Translations under genes and position numbers: made by a program
In this document: one piece after another, positions 36,091 through 47,265 of the stretch
How positions within the stretch are numbered: the stretch's first letter is position 1
Layout of the letters: each line of letters starts with the position of its first letter
DNA from: Paguma larvata
Lineage: Eukaryota > Chordata > Mammalia > Carnivora > Viverridae
Length of the DNA stretch: 64,000 nucleotides
Assembly (NCBI GenBank): GCA_030068075.1
Contig: JAINVK010001250.1
Span: 1 to 64,000, forward strand
Direction of reading: 5' to 3'
Notes under the pieces: model-generated
The model's database searches: none
Told to the model about the DNA's origin: nothing
The model's input: the letters and a program-made list of their open reading frames with translations, nothing else

Positions 36091-36629
36091 TACCAAGAAA
36101 AACTGTCTCAAAACCATCACTCTTGAGACATATTCCGGCAAAAATGCTGAATTCTAAGAAAAAAGAAGGAATACTATGAACAGCCAGACAAAAAGTTCAG
36201 GTCACTTACAAGAGGAAATAAATTTAGGCTGGGTGGGTCATTGCTGGGCATTCATTTCTGTAAGGCAACTGAGAAAAACTTATTTAAGAACCAAGGCCAC
36301 ACGCACACAAAAAGAAAGAACAAAGGCGACAGATCAGCCATTTTTAACACGTGAGGACACCAGAATATGTTCCTATGAGTCATTTTTGAAGAAAATTTTT
36401 TCTGGACTCACATATTCTATTTGCCTCCAAGAAAATCTCATGAAGCTTCACTTCTTACTAGATCCTATTTCCCCTTTGGTGATCCCCTTTGTCACAACCC
36501 TAAATTTCTAGTCCTTCAAATTTCTAGAAACCCTAAAGGATTGGATTCATCACTGTCACAACTCCCATTGTGATACCTAGCCAAAATTAATGAAATTTCA
36601 CTAAAAAAAAAAAGAAAGAAATGTGTTGA
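36091..36629. other. Unassigned intergenic sequence
   Basis: A 111-codon plus frame (36176-36511) shows no recognisable domain; no named repeat. Confidence 0.4.
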
Positions 36630-36742
36630 GGCACCGGGGTGGCTCAGTCGGTTAAGGGTCCTGCTCTAAACTTCTGCTCAGGTCATGATCTCACAGTTCC
36701 TGAGTTCAAGCCCTGCACTGTCAGTGTGGAGGCTGCTCGGAA

Positions 36743-36775
<33 letters not shown>

Positions 36776-36836
36776 CCCCTCCCCTGTGTTCTCTCTCTCT
36801 CTCTCTCAAAATAAATAAATAAACTTTAAAAAAAGG
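36630..36836 (+). mobile_element. SINEC copy
   Basis: Head gaggcaccggggtggctcag, with two CT runs. Confidence 0.93.
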
Positions 36837-36961
36837 AAATGTATGCACAAATTACTTGTTCTTCCTAACTTTTTATTTTGACATAATTTTCCACTTAAAT
36901 GTTACAAGAATATTCTCCCCTCCTCCATGCAGTGACCCTGACAGAGGGGGACTGTGGGAAC

Positions 36962-36993
36962 TGCAGTACCCATCTTCAACCACAAGGGGGCAG
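36962..36993 (+). promoter_or_regulatory. Candidate CTCF site with upstream submotif
   Basis: CCACAAGGGGGCAG at 36980-36993 fits the CTCF core, and TGCAGTACC at 36962-36970 fits the known upstream accessory motif on the same side. It lies between the two divergent promoters in a SINE-free stretch, core pointing toward DZIP1. Confidence 0.5.
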
Positions 36994-37084
36994 GGGGCAG
37001 GGAAAGTTGCAGAGGGCTGGGAGAAGCTGGGTGCCTGGTAACTTCACGGAGCCCGTATACACTGCCTCCTTCTGGCCTTCCCTT

Positions 37085-37225
37085 ATTATGATTTTTTAAC
37101 TTTTCATTTAAATTCCAGTTAGGAAACATACAGTATACTATCAGTTTCAGGTGTACAATCTAGTGACCCAATACTTCCATAGAACACCTTTAAATAAGTC
37201 ATGTTTATCCAGCTACCCCCACCCC
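37085..37225 (-). mobile_element. L1 3' UTR fragment, antisense
   Basis: aaattccagttaggaaacata and atcagtttcaggtgtacaat match carnivore L1 3' UTR read backward. Confidence 0.7.
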
Positions 37226-38840
37226 ACCACCTTTTCAAAAATTCATGATATGCCACTTCACTTTTATGAAAGATCAACATTAGTACCGGTTTTCTCCAAC
37301 CAAAAGAAACCTGAAGAGGATTTTCTCTTTTATGAAAAAAAAAAAGGCAGAAATAGTGTTCAGCATTTGTTTTTCAGGGACCCCTCACATGGGCTGTGTG
37401 CGCCAGGAGCAGCAAGAGTGCAAGCCCCCAGTTCCCTGGGAACTAGACTCAGCTTGGCAGCCATCAAGCCACCAGAGGTCTCAAATGTCCCTGTCAGCAT
37501 CTGTGCTTTATCTCCCTGTATTTTGTGCATCCCTTAGCAAGGTGTGTCCTAAGGTATCGGAAAAGCCTAAGAAAGGTAAATTTTGGGGTCTGGGAGAGCT
37601 CAAAACATTTTCCACACAAATTAATGCAATTGCTTGCTTTACACCATTTCAGCCTACAGAAGATTTCCTAGGAATGCCCTGTTTTCAGATATTGGGGGAA
37701 ACCTATAACCTACCATAAAGAGTTACAAAGATAGTACAAAATATCCTCATATACCCTGCATCCACAGTGCCCGATTTGCCACTTTGGGCTTATCATTCTC
37801 TCTCTTCAAGAGCTAACATGTGACTTGGCTGTTCTGCCAAAAGAAAAGCACTCTCTCGGAAAGGGGCTCCTGTTCTTATCTGGGTCCTGTAAGGAAACCA
37901 CAGAGATCAAAGTCACGGCAACATACGAACCGATGTAAAACATAAACAGTAGACTTTTCTATCCTCAACATGATACTCTGGGGATTGTTTGATGCTCTGG
38001 TGAAAGCTAACTGATACGATTTCTGGTTGCCAGCCACTCTGGTACTACTAGACTGTGTACTGGTTCCTGGAAGCCATCTTGTCCTTTGGAATAAAGACTT
38101 GATGTGTGCTTGGTGGGAGATGGGGGCGGGGGTAGGGCTGGCTTTTACAAGGAGCAGGGCCATGGGGCAGAAACAGCTCCTGAATGCTGCCTCCCCTCAC
38201 TATTCCGGGTGAAGGGAAAATTAGAAGGCAGGAGAACAAGAGAGAAGAAAAAAAAAGAGCAACAGCATACACCCCCAAAAAGAATGGGAAAATTCCTAGG
38301 AGTGTGTTTGATTTTCTATCCTTTTCTAAGCAAGGAGCTGGTTAGGTCTTGAGCTGGTTAGGATCCTAGTATTTGGATGAAGGAAGCTAAAATCCCAGAA
38401 TAAGTAAGAAGAACGTACCTCCCTGAGAGAGAAAAATCCTTATTATTCAAAGAGATAGAAAGTTGCTATCCTTTGTCCTGTGATATCTGCATCTTCAAAT
38501 TTTAACCCTTCAGTTTAGGGAGAGAGAACTTCTTGAAGGAAAGCATCAGGATACCGTTCCTAAAAGCAAGGTCATAGCGCTAGCTAGGTGGTAAAGAAGA
38601 GTTAGTACTGTTCGGAGCAGACAGACATCTGTTATTCTTCTGCTCAGAGCACCTTCCTTTTGGGGAGTTTCACTCCACTCGCCATGCAGTCATGTTGGGT
38701 ACTGAACCACTGACTGTATCTCTCTCAAAGCCCCTTTTGCTACCACCGCCTGACGATCTATCACATTCCCCCTCGCAGGAATTGAATCTGGAGTAGAATT
38801 TCAAAGGGCTGGAGGTAGATGGGGTTGAATTATCCTGTGG
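37226..38840. other. Unassigned intergenic sequence
   Basis: Overlapping plus frames of 128 codons (37151-37537 and 37332-37718) and others lack domains. Text at 37715-37790 resembles antisense L1/HAL1 3' sequence. No gene. Confidence 0.35.
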
Positions 38841-41212
38841 CAGTGGGATTGCCCTGAGTTACAGAGAACTCTGGATCTCACCTGGTTACTGTCTTTCCTG
38901 AAGGCTGATCGATTTCTGCTTTGATAATGGGAACTACCTACTATCCTGCCAGGGACCCCACCCCAGAATCAGTTTCTGTTATTGACAAGCAAAGAACCTT
39001 AATTCATAGGGAAACTGGTGCTAGAAAATGGGCACCCCTGTGGAAATGCGGGGTGTTTGGAATTAGTTATTTGGCTACTAGGAGGCAAAAGAATCTGAGG
39101 CTCCCGTTAATATTCACTGACACAGCTCTTTCACTAAGGTTGGGGCTCTGGGAGCCTAGCAGTTGCTGCACTGACCAAACTAAAGGGATGAAAAATGGCG
39201 GACAACCAAGTACGATGGTCGTTTTTTCACCCAATGTAGAACTTAAAAACCAGAGAGCAAGATCGAATCTCAAAATTTTGCCTTGGTGATATTCCAGTCT
39301 TTTCTGCAACTTTGGCCAAAAGAAAAAAAAATCGGTTCCATTCTATAGCTATAAGATTGAGGACATACAAACCAAACCCAGAAATTGATTTTGTGAGCTG
39401 GGTTCATAAGTCTCTGTATGTCTTTCATACGACGGTTGGAGAAATGATCAGGAGGCTGTACATCCGGGCAAGCGGGAAAGGCAACATTTCAGAGGATTCG
39501 CAGGAGTGAACGAAGCGCATCTTCAAGATGGTATTGGCATCCCCTGGGAACTCGTCAGAAGCGCAGATTTTTCTACTAAATCAGAGATTCTCAAGTAGGC
39601 ACAGTTCTCTGGGATTTGGCATGTCTTCTGGGGAGGACTCTGATCAAAGTTTGCAAGGAACTGTCCTAAAGAAAACTGAAATCCTCAAACCGCCTTGAAA
39701 TAACTCCTCTCCCTGCTTTTTTTGGGCGAGGACATGTCGCCACCTTTGCACGTGAGAACTAATAATTTCCCTCAGAGCCCAAGTCACACTGTTGCTATGG
39801 CAACCAGCTACAAATTTCCTATGGCCTTGGTAGGGGGAGGGGAAGGCAATGCTGACTACCGGTACATCAGAGTTAGAAGTCTAGAAGAAGTTGTCGAAAT
39901 TTGCTAACTTATGTGCCCCCAAACTGGGAAAATGGGGAACTAGACTTTGAGGTTGTTAGAGCAGGAGCACGGTCCCCATAGTCTACCTGGCAGAACGTAC
40001 ACATATGGGGAACTACCAGAGATTGTGTATTCAGTGTGTAACAAGTTGGGAAAGACCATCCGATGGACACGTGCACGGAAATTTGTCCCACGACAATAAC
40101 ATCCCCAAAGTCAGAAATCCCTTAACAAGTCTAAAGGAAAGAATTCAGAGACTCGAGGAAAAGGGACTAAAGGATTGGATGACGCTCACCTAGTCCAGAA
40201 ACCTCCCCATCACCTCTTTGACATAAACTTTCATTTTTGTAACAAAAAAACAGAGATTGTTAGGGGGAACCAGTGTGGCTTTATGGTAGGAAAGGTGAAG
40301 CCACTGTAGGTAGTTGAAGCAGTAAGATAATTGTGCCCAATTAGATGCTTGCGAAATCGCCGAAAGAGATGGAGGGGTGTGTGGAGGGGGGGCAGCATCG
40401 GAGCTGTGAAGTTCTGGAGTCTGATCCTCTGGGGGGATAAGAGAAAATGTCACCGCTGTCTCAACAACCACTTGACGCTGTTGAGAGTTGTGACGAGACA
40501 CGCTTAGTTCAGCAGCTGCCTTTACCTACGGCCGCTGATGGAATGCCCTTGCTTGCCGGCAAAAACAACGGCAGGCAAATACTTCCTGTCTCACTTCTCT
40601 GTTTCAGGTCATTCAAGAGGGTATCTAACTGGCAGAAACCAATTTGCTTCCGGAATATAAGCTGGAAAGCAGTCTGGGCAAGGTATGGTGTTTAGCTTTC
40701 CAGCCTCTGCAGAGCAAGAAGATACATTCAAGGAAGGAGGCATGAAGGTGTACTGAACGAATTCTGTACCCGTCGCCTAAGAGAAGTGACAGCTTTGTAC
40801 ATAAAGCCTTCTCGACACAGAATGCTGAGTGCAAGCGCTGTCACTGGGATGGGCTCCCAGGTCTCAGGGGGATGGGAGGAGCTCAAGATGCGTGTGCCCA
40901 TGTGGAAGCTGCTAACCACCCACCAGAGGTAACCTGTGCTAGGTTATCCTGGCAGGCAGTACTGCGGCCATGGCAATCAGATTCCAATAAAAATAGCCCA
41001 GCCCTCGTGGATATCCAGTTGTGATAAATTAATCAGGTGGCTCCAAAGCATGGCATGTGATGAAGCCATAAGTCCTGAGTTGATTCATATGATCCCTTCT
41101 TTCTCACCACAAGTGACAGAACTGTGTCACCTTCCTTGACAGTTAGGTTTGGGTTTTTGTTTTTAGCCTGCCTTCTAGACTTGAGTCAGTTCAAGGCAAT
41201 ACACTAATGGTT
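38841..41212. other. Unassigned intergenic block with several plus-strand frames
   Basis: No SINE or L1 for 4 kb. Frames of 122 (38921), 65 (39312), 61 (39722), 62 (40005) and 82 (40447) codons follow one another on plus. I recognise no domain. It could be an old retroelement interior, a lncRNA locus or conserved regulatory DNA. An X-box lies at 39791. Confidence 0.35.
39791..39804. promoter_or_regulatory. Distal consensus RFX X-box
   Basis: GTTGCTATGGCAAC is a near-perfect inverted repeat matching the optimal X-box. Its reverse complement differs by one base from the DZIP1 promoter X-box. It lies 9.2 kb upstream of the DZIP1 ATG in the intergenic spacer, outside any repeat I could name. Confidence 0.5.
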
Positions 41213-41223
41213 CAATTAAATTG

Positions 41224-41428
41224 TTTTTTTTATTTTTTTTATATTTATTCTTGAGCAAGAGAGAGAGCATGAACAGGGGTGGGGTAGGGGGAGAGAGAGA
41301 GAGAGAGATGAAGACACAGAATCCGAAGCAGGCTCCAGGCTTCGACGCAGGGCTCAAACTCGTGAACTGCAAGATCGTGACCTGAGCTGAAGTCGGACAC
41401 TTAACCGACTAAGCCACCCAGGTGCCCC
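41224..41428 (-). mobile_element. SINEC with small internal deletion
   Basis: Antisense; ggctccaggcttcgacgcagg lacks the usual ctctgagctgtcagcacagagcc. Target duplication caattaaattg on both sides. Confidence 0.94.
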
Positions 41429-41635
41429 TCAATTAAATTGTAAGTTGAAATTGCCATCAGGACATTTCACTACTTAGGTCACAAAGAACAACCAAAGGAG
41501 GTATGGATTGCCGTGGTGGTTTCAAAATATGCCTCAAAATCTTTGAGGCTTCCTCCCTTCAAAGGCAAACCTAATTGCTGTCCTCTTGGATGTGAGTCTA
41601 AGTGACTTACTTGTAACCAAGAAACATTCCTCTAA
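41429..41635. other. Unassigned intergenic sequence
   Basis: No gene or confident repeat. Confidence 0.4.
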
Positions 41636-42750
41636 GCCCTACTTTCACTGCATCTCACAAATTTTGATAAGGTCTGTTTTTTATTTAGTTCCAAATTAAA
41701 AATTTCTCTCGAGATTTCTTCCTTGAGCCATGTCCTACATAGAAGTGTATTGTCGAATCTCCAAATATTTTGGAATTTTCCAGCTATCGTTCTGCTATTG
41801 ATTTCTAGTTTAATTCTGTTGTTACCCGAGAATATATTTTTGCATGATTTCTATTCTTTTACATTTGTTAAGGTGTGTTCAATGGCCTAGCATGTGGTCT
41901 ATCTTCCTGAACATTCCATGCAAGTTTGAGAAGAATGTGTATTCTCTTGTTGGATGGATACAGTTAACCACTGAACAACATAGGTTTGAACTGCGCGGGT
42001 CCGCTTAAACGTTAATTTTTTTTCCCAATAAATAAAGTACATGACTGTAAACACATTTTCTCTCTTCTATGATTTTCTCCATAGCATTTTCTTTTCTCTA
42101 GCTTACTTTATGGTGAGAATACAGTATATAACATGACTACGTTATCAGTAAGGTGTCCGGTCAACAGTAGCCTATCAGTAGTTAAGGTTTTGGGAACTTA
42201 CAGGTTATATATAAATTTTCAACTGTTTGGGGGGTCGGCACCCCTAACCCCCGCATTGTTCAAAGGTCAACTGTACCTACATGTTAAGGATCGTTGTGTC
42301 TTCTTGGAACATAAGTCCCTTCGTCATCATGCAGTACCTTTCAATCCCTGATCATCTCCCTTGTCCTGAAATCTGCTTTGTCTGAAACTGACAGAGCTGC
42401 TCTACATTTCTTTTGATTAATGTTAGCATGATGTATCTTTTTCCATCCCTTTACTTTTAACCTACTAAGTCTTTATATGTGAAGTGAGTTTCTTAGAGAT
42501 AACATATTGCTGGAGTTTGTTTTTGTTTGTTCGTTTTTTATCCAACCTCTGACTAAAGACAATCTCTGTCTTTTAATTGGTTTACTTAGGCCATTCACAT
42601 TTAAAATGATTATTGATGTAATTGGGTTATGATCTTACATGTTTGTAACTGTTTTCTATTCATTGTACTTCTTCTTTGTTTCTTTTCTCCCCCTTTTCCC
42701 ACCCTCTCTGGTTTTAATTGAGCATTTTATTTTATTTCGCTTTATTTTTC
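41636..42750 (-). mobile_element. L1 fragment, antisense, split by MER2-type element
   Basis: ccaaatattttggaattttcc, ttgagaagaatgtgtattctc and (after the transposon) cattcacatttaaaatgatt are antisense L1 phrases in order. No intact frame. Confidence 0.75.
41961..42273 (+). mobile_element. Tigger/MER2-type DNA transposon (313 bp) inserted in L1
   Basis: Starts cagttaaccactgaacaac and ends gttcaaaggtcaactg. The terminal inverted repeats match at 13 of 16 bases, and the element is flanked on both sides by TA (41959-41960, 42274-42275), the TcMar target. The interior 'gaactgcgcgggtccgctt' and 'cccctaacccccgcattg' fits the MER2/Tigger MITE. It splits an older antisense L1 whose sequence resumes directly after it. 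Confidence 0.85.
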
Positions 42751-42756
42751 AAACAA

Positions 42757-42866
42757 TTTTTTAAAGATTTTTTTAAGGCATCTCTACACGCAACTTGGGG
42801 CTCGAACTCACAACCCCGAGATCAAGAGCTGCATGTCCTACCAACTGAGCCAGCCAGCTGCCCCTT
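42757..42866 (-). mobile_element. Old short SINEC, antisense
   Basis: ggggctcgaactcacaacccc and ctaccaactgagccagccag; no CT body, like the copy at 6225. Confidence 0.9.
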
Positions 42867-43475
42867 AACGAAGCACTGTATACATCATTCGGTTTATCTT
42901 CTCTCTTAGCATATTAGTAATACTTCTCTTTTTAACTTTTTTGATGGTTACCAAAAAAAGTGGTGCCAGCAGCACTCAAAGGAAGTTGAGGCTGCAAATC
43001 CAGGTTTGAACTTAGAATTCTTGGATTCTCACCCAAACTCCCAGGGCGGCAACTCTTCTCTTCCCACCTGGCACCACCCGGACAAGGGAGATGCGTTGTG
43101 TGCACAGGTGTATAAGCACCAACCTATATGTCTACGCTATTTAGTACTTCTAAATAACTCGATTAGACCATCCCACGTGCCTAACCATAAGGAGCACAGT
43201 CCACCTCTGAGAAGATGGACTTGGGGAAGTAGCCCACGCAGTCTCTGGAAGTCGGCATGGCTGCTTATGTAGGAAATTCTAGGCTTCTGTGCAGCTGGGG
43301 CATGGTCTAGCAGGGGAAAACACAGGCTATCGGAGGGCCCGGTCCATTAGCCCCTTGGACTTTTCCAAACAGCCAGGTTGGGGTGAAAGTCCTCTTGCCG
43401 AAGTGTAAAACTTGCATGGACCCATATAGTCATCTGACTCATCTTTACACAGTTTGTGCGACTTAGTTTTTCAAA
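42867..43475. other. Unassigned intergenic sequence
   Basis: An 88-codon plus frame (43006-43272) has no recognisable domain. Confidence 0.4.
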
Positions 43476-43479
43476 AGTA

Positions 43480-43760
43480 AAGAATATAATGTATAATAAT
43501 GGATCTATACAGTGTATAAGTTATAAGGAAAAGGGAATGACTTAATCCAAAAGTTAGGACAATTGTTAAATAGGAAGATAGAGAGGGATGTGACAGTTGG
43601 GGTGCATAGAGAGGGTTTTCCAGAACGCTCGGAATGTTTTATTTCTTAACCTGGGTGGTGATATACAAGTGTTCATTCTGTTACTCTTCAAATTGCACAT
43701 ATACATTTTATAGACTCTTCATACTGTGTATAGGATATTATAACTAAAAGACATTGGCCA
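43480..43760 (+). mobile_element. L1 3'-end-like fragment
   Basis: aatgttttatttcttaacctg and gggtggtgatatacaagtgtt resemble old L1 3' UTRs. Confidence 0.45.
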
Positions 43761-43901
43761 GGTGATCAAAATAAGAGCATACAGGACATGTATTGTCTGG
43801 TTCGATACATTGTAAGTATTTCGTTTCATAGTTCCACTTGGGATATCTAATCTTGGCTTTACTCCTGTAAGACCTGATTATGTTTAATAATAAATCAATG
43901 T

Positions 43902-44097
43902 GGAGGTGCCAGGGTGGCTCAGTCAGTCGAGCGTTTGACTCTTGATTTTGGCCCAGGTCATGATCTCACAATTCGTGAGATCGAGCCCCACATCGGACTC
44001 TGTGCTGATAGTGTGGAGCCTGCTTGGGATTCTCTGTCTCTGCTTCTCCCTGCCCTTTCTCCACTCCCTCTCTCTCTCTGTCTCTCAAAATAAACTT
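43902..44097 (+). mobile_element. SINEC copy
   Basis: Head gaggtgccagggtggctcag and body; the tail runs into an AT repeat. Confidence 0.92.
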
Positions 44098-44105
44098 TTG
44101 AGTTT

Positions 44106-44175
44106 TTATATTATTTTATATTATTAAAAATAATAATATTTTATATTATTTTATATTATTAAAAACAATAATAAT
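44106..44175 (+). repeat. 35-bp AT-only tandem duplication
   Basis: The unit beginning ttatattattttatattatt is present twice (44106 and 44141), each followed by aaaaa and aataata. Each unit is also internally repetitive. Confidence 0.9.
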
Positions 44176-44451
44176 AACAAATTGACGCTAATCACCACCC
44201 CAACTGCCTGCGTCAATGTAATTTCCATTTTCTCACACTTGCTATTTTCAAACAAGAGAAAGAGAAACAAAAGTTTGAAATAAATTAAGCTACCTTTTTG
44301 TTTACTTACTCTAAGAATCAATATTCACCAATATTTCTATTTCCCTTTTTTAGGATACTTCTGTGTTCTGTATTTACTATGTGCTCAACATGCTAGAATA
44401 CTTGAAGTTCTCATCATCTATTGGAGACAGATACCTAAATAGTTTCTTTTT
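44176..44451. other. Short unassigned intergenic sequence
   Basis: No gene or named repeat. Confidence 0.4.
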
Positions 44452-44666
44452 CTTTCTTTCTCTTTTTTTTTTCCTTTTTTTGAGAGAGAGAGAGAGAACA
44501 TTAGGGGGTGGGGTGGGGGGGGGCAGAGAGACACAGAATGTGAAGCAGGCTCCAGGCTCTGAGCTGTCAGCACAGAGCCTGACGTGGGGCTCAAACTTGT
44601 GAACCCCAAGATCATTACCTGAGCCGAAGTCAGATACTTAACAGACTGAGTCACCCTAGCGCCCCC
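44452..44666 (-). mobile_element. SINEC copy
   Basis: Antisense with a G-rich interruption (tggggtggggggggg, 44508-44523). Confidence 0.93.
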
Positions 44667-44913
44667 TACATAGCTTCTTAAAAGTGAATTGTGTAATTTT
44701 CACAGCCACTCCCTGCTGGGCTGTGCTAACAGGCATAAGAAGTCTGAAAGCATCAAGAATGTATGATTGATTGCTGTGCTATGCCAAAGCCGACTGGTTC
44801 ACTTTATTTCTTCCAACTCTGCATATGTGGGGTAATGTACTGACAGTGGGGAATGAGGGATACAAGTAACTCAAATAGTGTATCATTAAATAATGTTTAA
44901 CAATCATCCTAAA

Positions 44914-44949
<36 letters not shown>

Positions 44950-45549
44950 CACTCACACACATACCAAAAAGGGCTACAGAGTATAGACTTTGCAAAACAA
45001 AGACCTTTCTACTTCATAATGCTTGAAAATTACCTAGAGATCTTTTCCCACTCTACTTCAGAGGAGTCTTAAGGGATCTTGGATTCACCTCGGAATTTAA
45101 GCATTTTAAAATTCAACGGATTTAAAACTCTCGCCAAGACTGTGCAAGGCCTCATAATTTCAAGTAAAAACTAAAGAAAGAAATTTACATAAATACTTAT
45201 TAAGCTACTACTATGCTTGAAGCCTTGTGCTAAATAGAGTGCGGTACAGAATTGAGTGGGTCGGGGAGAATCACAGGGAAGAGCATTTTACCGAAACATG
45301 TTCCCATCCTGCAAAGAGTCTGTAGTGACTCCTTTCTACGTGAGGGACATTTTTTTTTTTTTTTTTTTTGCTAGAGGAGACGCTAAACTAATGCAAAAGA
45401 CGCACTCGAATTCCTCAATTTGGGTTCAGCTCATGGCCGTTATAAGTGATACATGAATACATACTTTCTGGATTACTCATTTCAAAATACTGAGTTTTGT
45501 CCAATTGTCAGACCCAGCGTTCCAATTTTTCCAACTAACCACACTACTT
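44667..45549. other. Unassigned intergenic sequence with microsatellite
   Basis: Contains (AC)n at 44914-44947 and a poly(T) at 45350-45369. A short L2-like phrase (ctactactatgcttgaagcc) occurs near 45206. Confidence 0.45.
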
Positions 45550-46930
45550 TCGAACCGCAACATCCCCTCTCCCCCCACTGTCAAACTTTGTGGCAGCAGA
45601 GATCCGTGCCTCGCCTCCTAAAGGGGACAAAACCGAAAGAGACGCGGCAACCTACGTGGGTTTACTCCGCGTGTGCTTCCGTGCACAGCCCGAGCTCCGG
45701 TTTTCCACGCCACTCAAACGCACAGCTGCAGCAGAGAGCCTCTTCCAGGCTCCTTGCATCTGCGGACTTCGGCACCGAATACTCACCTCTTCTCGGGAGT
45801 GGATTCCCATAAAGCCCCTAGGGTAAACTACCGAGCCGACGGCCAGGCCACCCGAAGGGTCGGACGGAATCTGGTTTCTCTTTGAACAGCCTTCCTGCGG
45901 CGAACATCCCACGCCGCCAGCAGAGCGCGCGCCGGCACCACGTGTCTGCACCAACGGCGGGATTGGCGGAGCGCGTTTTAGCGCTGCGGTCTGGACGCGC
46001 GCGGTCCCGCCCAGCTGCCAGAAGAGCCGGGACGCCGAGAGGAGAGGCCGCAGGGAGGTCGCAGAGGGGAGGGGGGCGGGAGGGGGGTGGGGGATCCCGA
46101 GGCGCCTGCGGCCGGGAGTCTGGAAAGGCCCGAACGGCGCCAGGCCCGCCGCGCCACAACTTGCCCAAACCAGACAGGCTTCATCCTGCGCCCTGGAAGA
46201 AGGAGCCGGCCCGCAGCTTCGCGCCCGGCTGCTCCTCGGCCTCTGCGGGCCCCGCCTGTGCCAGCGGCGCCTCTGGGGTCTGGGCCCCCAGCGTCGCCCC
46301 GGTCCGCCTGCAGCGCCCGGCGCCCGCCGAGGAGCGCGCGACTGGGGTGAGCCGAGGCCCGGGATGCGCCCGGAGACCTTGGGAGCTCGCGGCAGACCGG
46401 GCATCTCGGGGTCCGCGAAGCCAGGGCCTCCTCCCGCCTTCCCCGGCTGTGAGCCGAGGCATCGCAGACCCCGCCTGCATGGCTGCGGCAGCCCCCACTC
46501 TCAGTTTACCTTCTAGCGGGCGGCGCCCAGTCCTCGCTGGAACCCGCCTAACCCGGCCTTTGTCTTTGCGGGTTCAGCCGGCCGGCCCCGCAATGCACCG
46601 GAGACTGGCGGCGCCGCGCGGGGCTGCAGCCCAGCCCGGGGGTGGGGGACGGAGGGAACGGGAAAGCGTGCCCCCTTCTTTCCTGTTCCGGCCATCTTGC
46701 GACCGAGATTCCTCCGAGGGGCAAGGATGGTCAGCGGCACGGCGCTCTGGGCGGGAGTGGCGGCGGCGGAGATGGGCACCTCGGCCCCGCGCGCCTCCTC
46801 CCTGGACCGCAGTGGGGGCGCGCCGACAGCCATCTCGTTTGGCTCCAAGGGCCTGGGCCCAGGACACGGGCGAATCCCTTAGCAGGCCAGAGGCACAGAA
46901 AATAGGAGGAATACAGGTCGAGAACTGACA
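45550..46930. promoter_or_regulatory. Orphan CpG island between DNAJC3 and DZIP1
   Basis: A CpG-dense block about 2 kb upstream of the DZIP1 island with no coding exon I can assign. It carries an ETS/YY1-type composite TTCCGGCCATCTTG at 46686-46699, common just downstream of housekeeping start sites, and a plus-strand donor ACTGGG|GTGAGC with exon end at 46346. Open frames run through it (348 codons on plus from 45882; 250 codons on minus from 46404) but their composition is what random GC-rich DNA gives. It may be an alternative 5' UTR promoter for DZIP1 or the start of a lncRNA. Confidence 0.65.
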
Positions 46931-46944
46931 GTTAATTAACTAAG

Positions 46945-47110
46945 CGCCTATTTCGTTCAATCATTCTTTATCCACATGTCCATTTGGCAAATTCTCAGCG
47001 CCTGACTGTGGCCGTCCGTTGCTAGGTGCTGGGGACATACGGTGAGCAAGAGAAACCACGGCCCTTGTTCCCGCTGATCCTGCAGTCCGGTGGATGGAGC
47101 CCACAGTACA
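46945..47110 (+). repeat. L2-type repeat fragment
   Basis: ggccgtccgttgctaggtgctggggacatac fits the 'ctaggtgctgggga' phrase of this old repeat class. Confidence 0.5.
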
Positions 47111-47134
47111 CAGACCTGCCAGGTCGGTAACTTG

Positions 47135-47265
47135 ACTTCCTTTAAACAGGGAAACTGAGGCCTAGGACGGACATAACTTGTTCTAGGTCAAGCAGCAAGT
47201 ACATGGAAGAATCAAACTTTGAACCTAGATCTTTAATTTTATGCCGACTACAGTGAATCGTTAAT
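47135..47265 (-). repeat. MIR, antisense
   Basis: acagggaaactgaggcctag, gttctaggtcaagcagcaag and tttgaacctagatctttaat in order. Confidence 0.8.

Noticed and set aside
45882..46928. 348-codon plus-strand open frame (and 250-codon minus frame) in the orphan CpG island
   Set aside because: Composition is Arg/Pro/Ala/Gly-rich as expected of any GC-rich DNA; both strands are open at once; no domain is recognisable.
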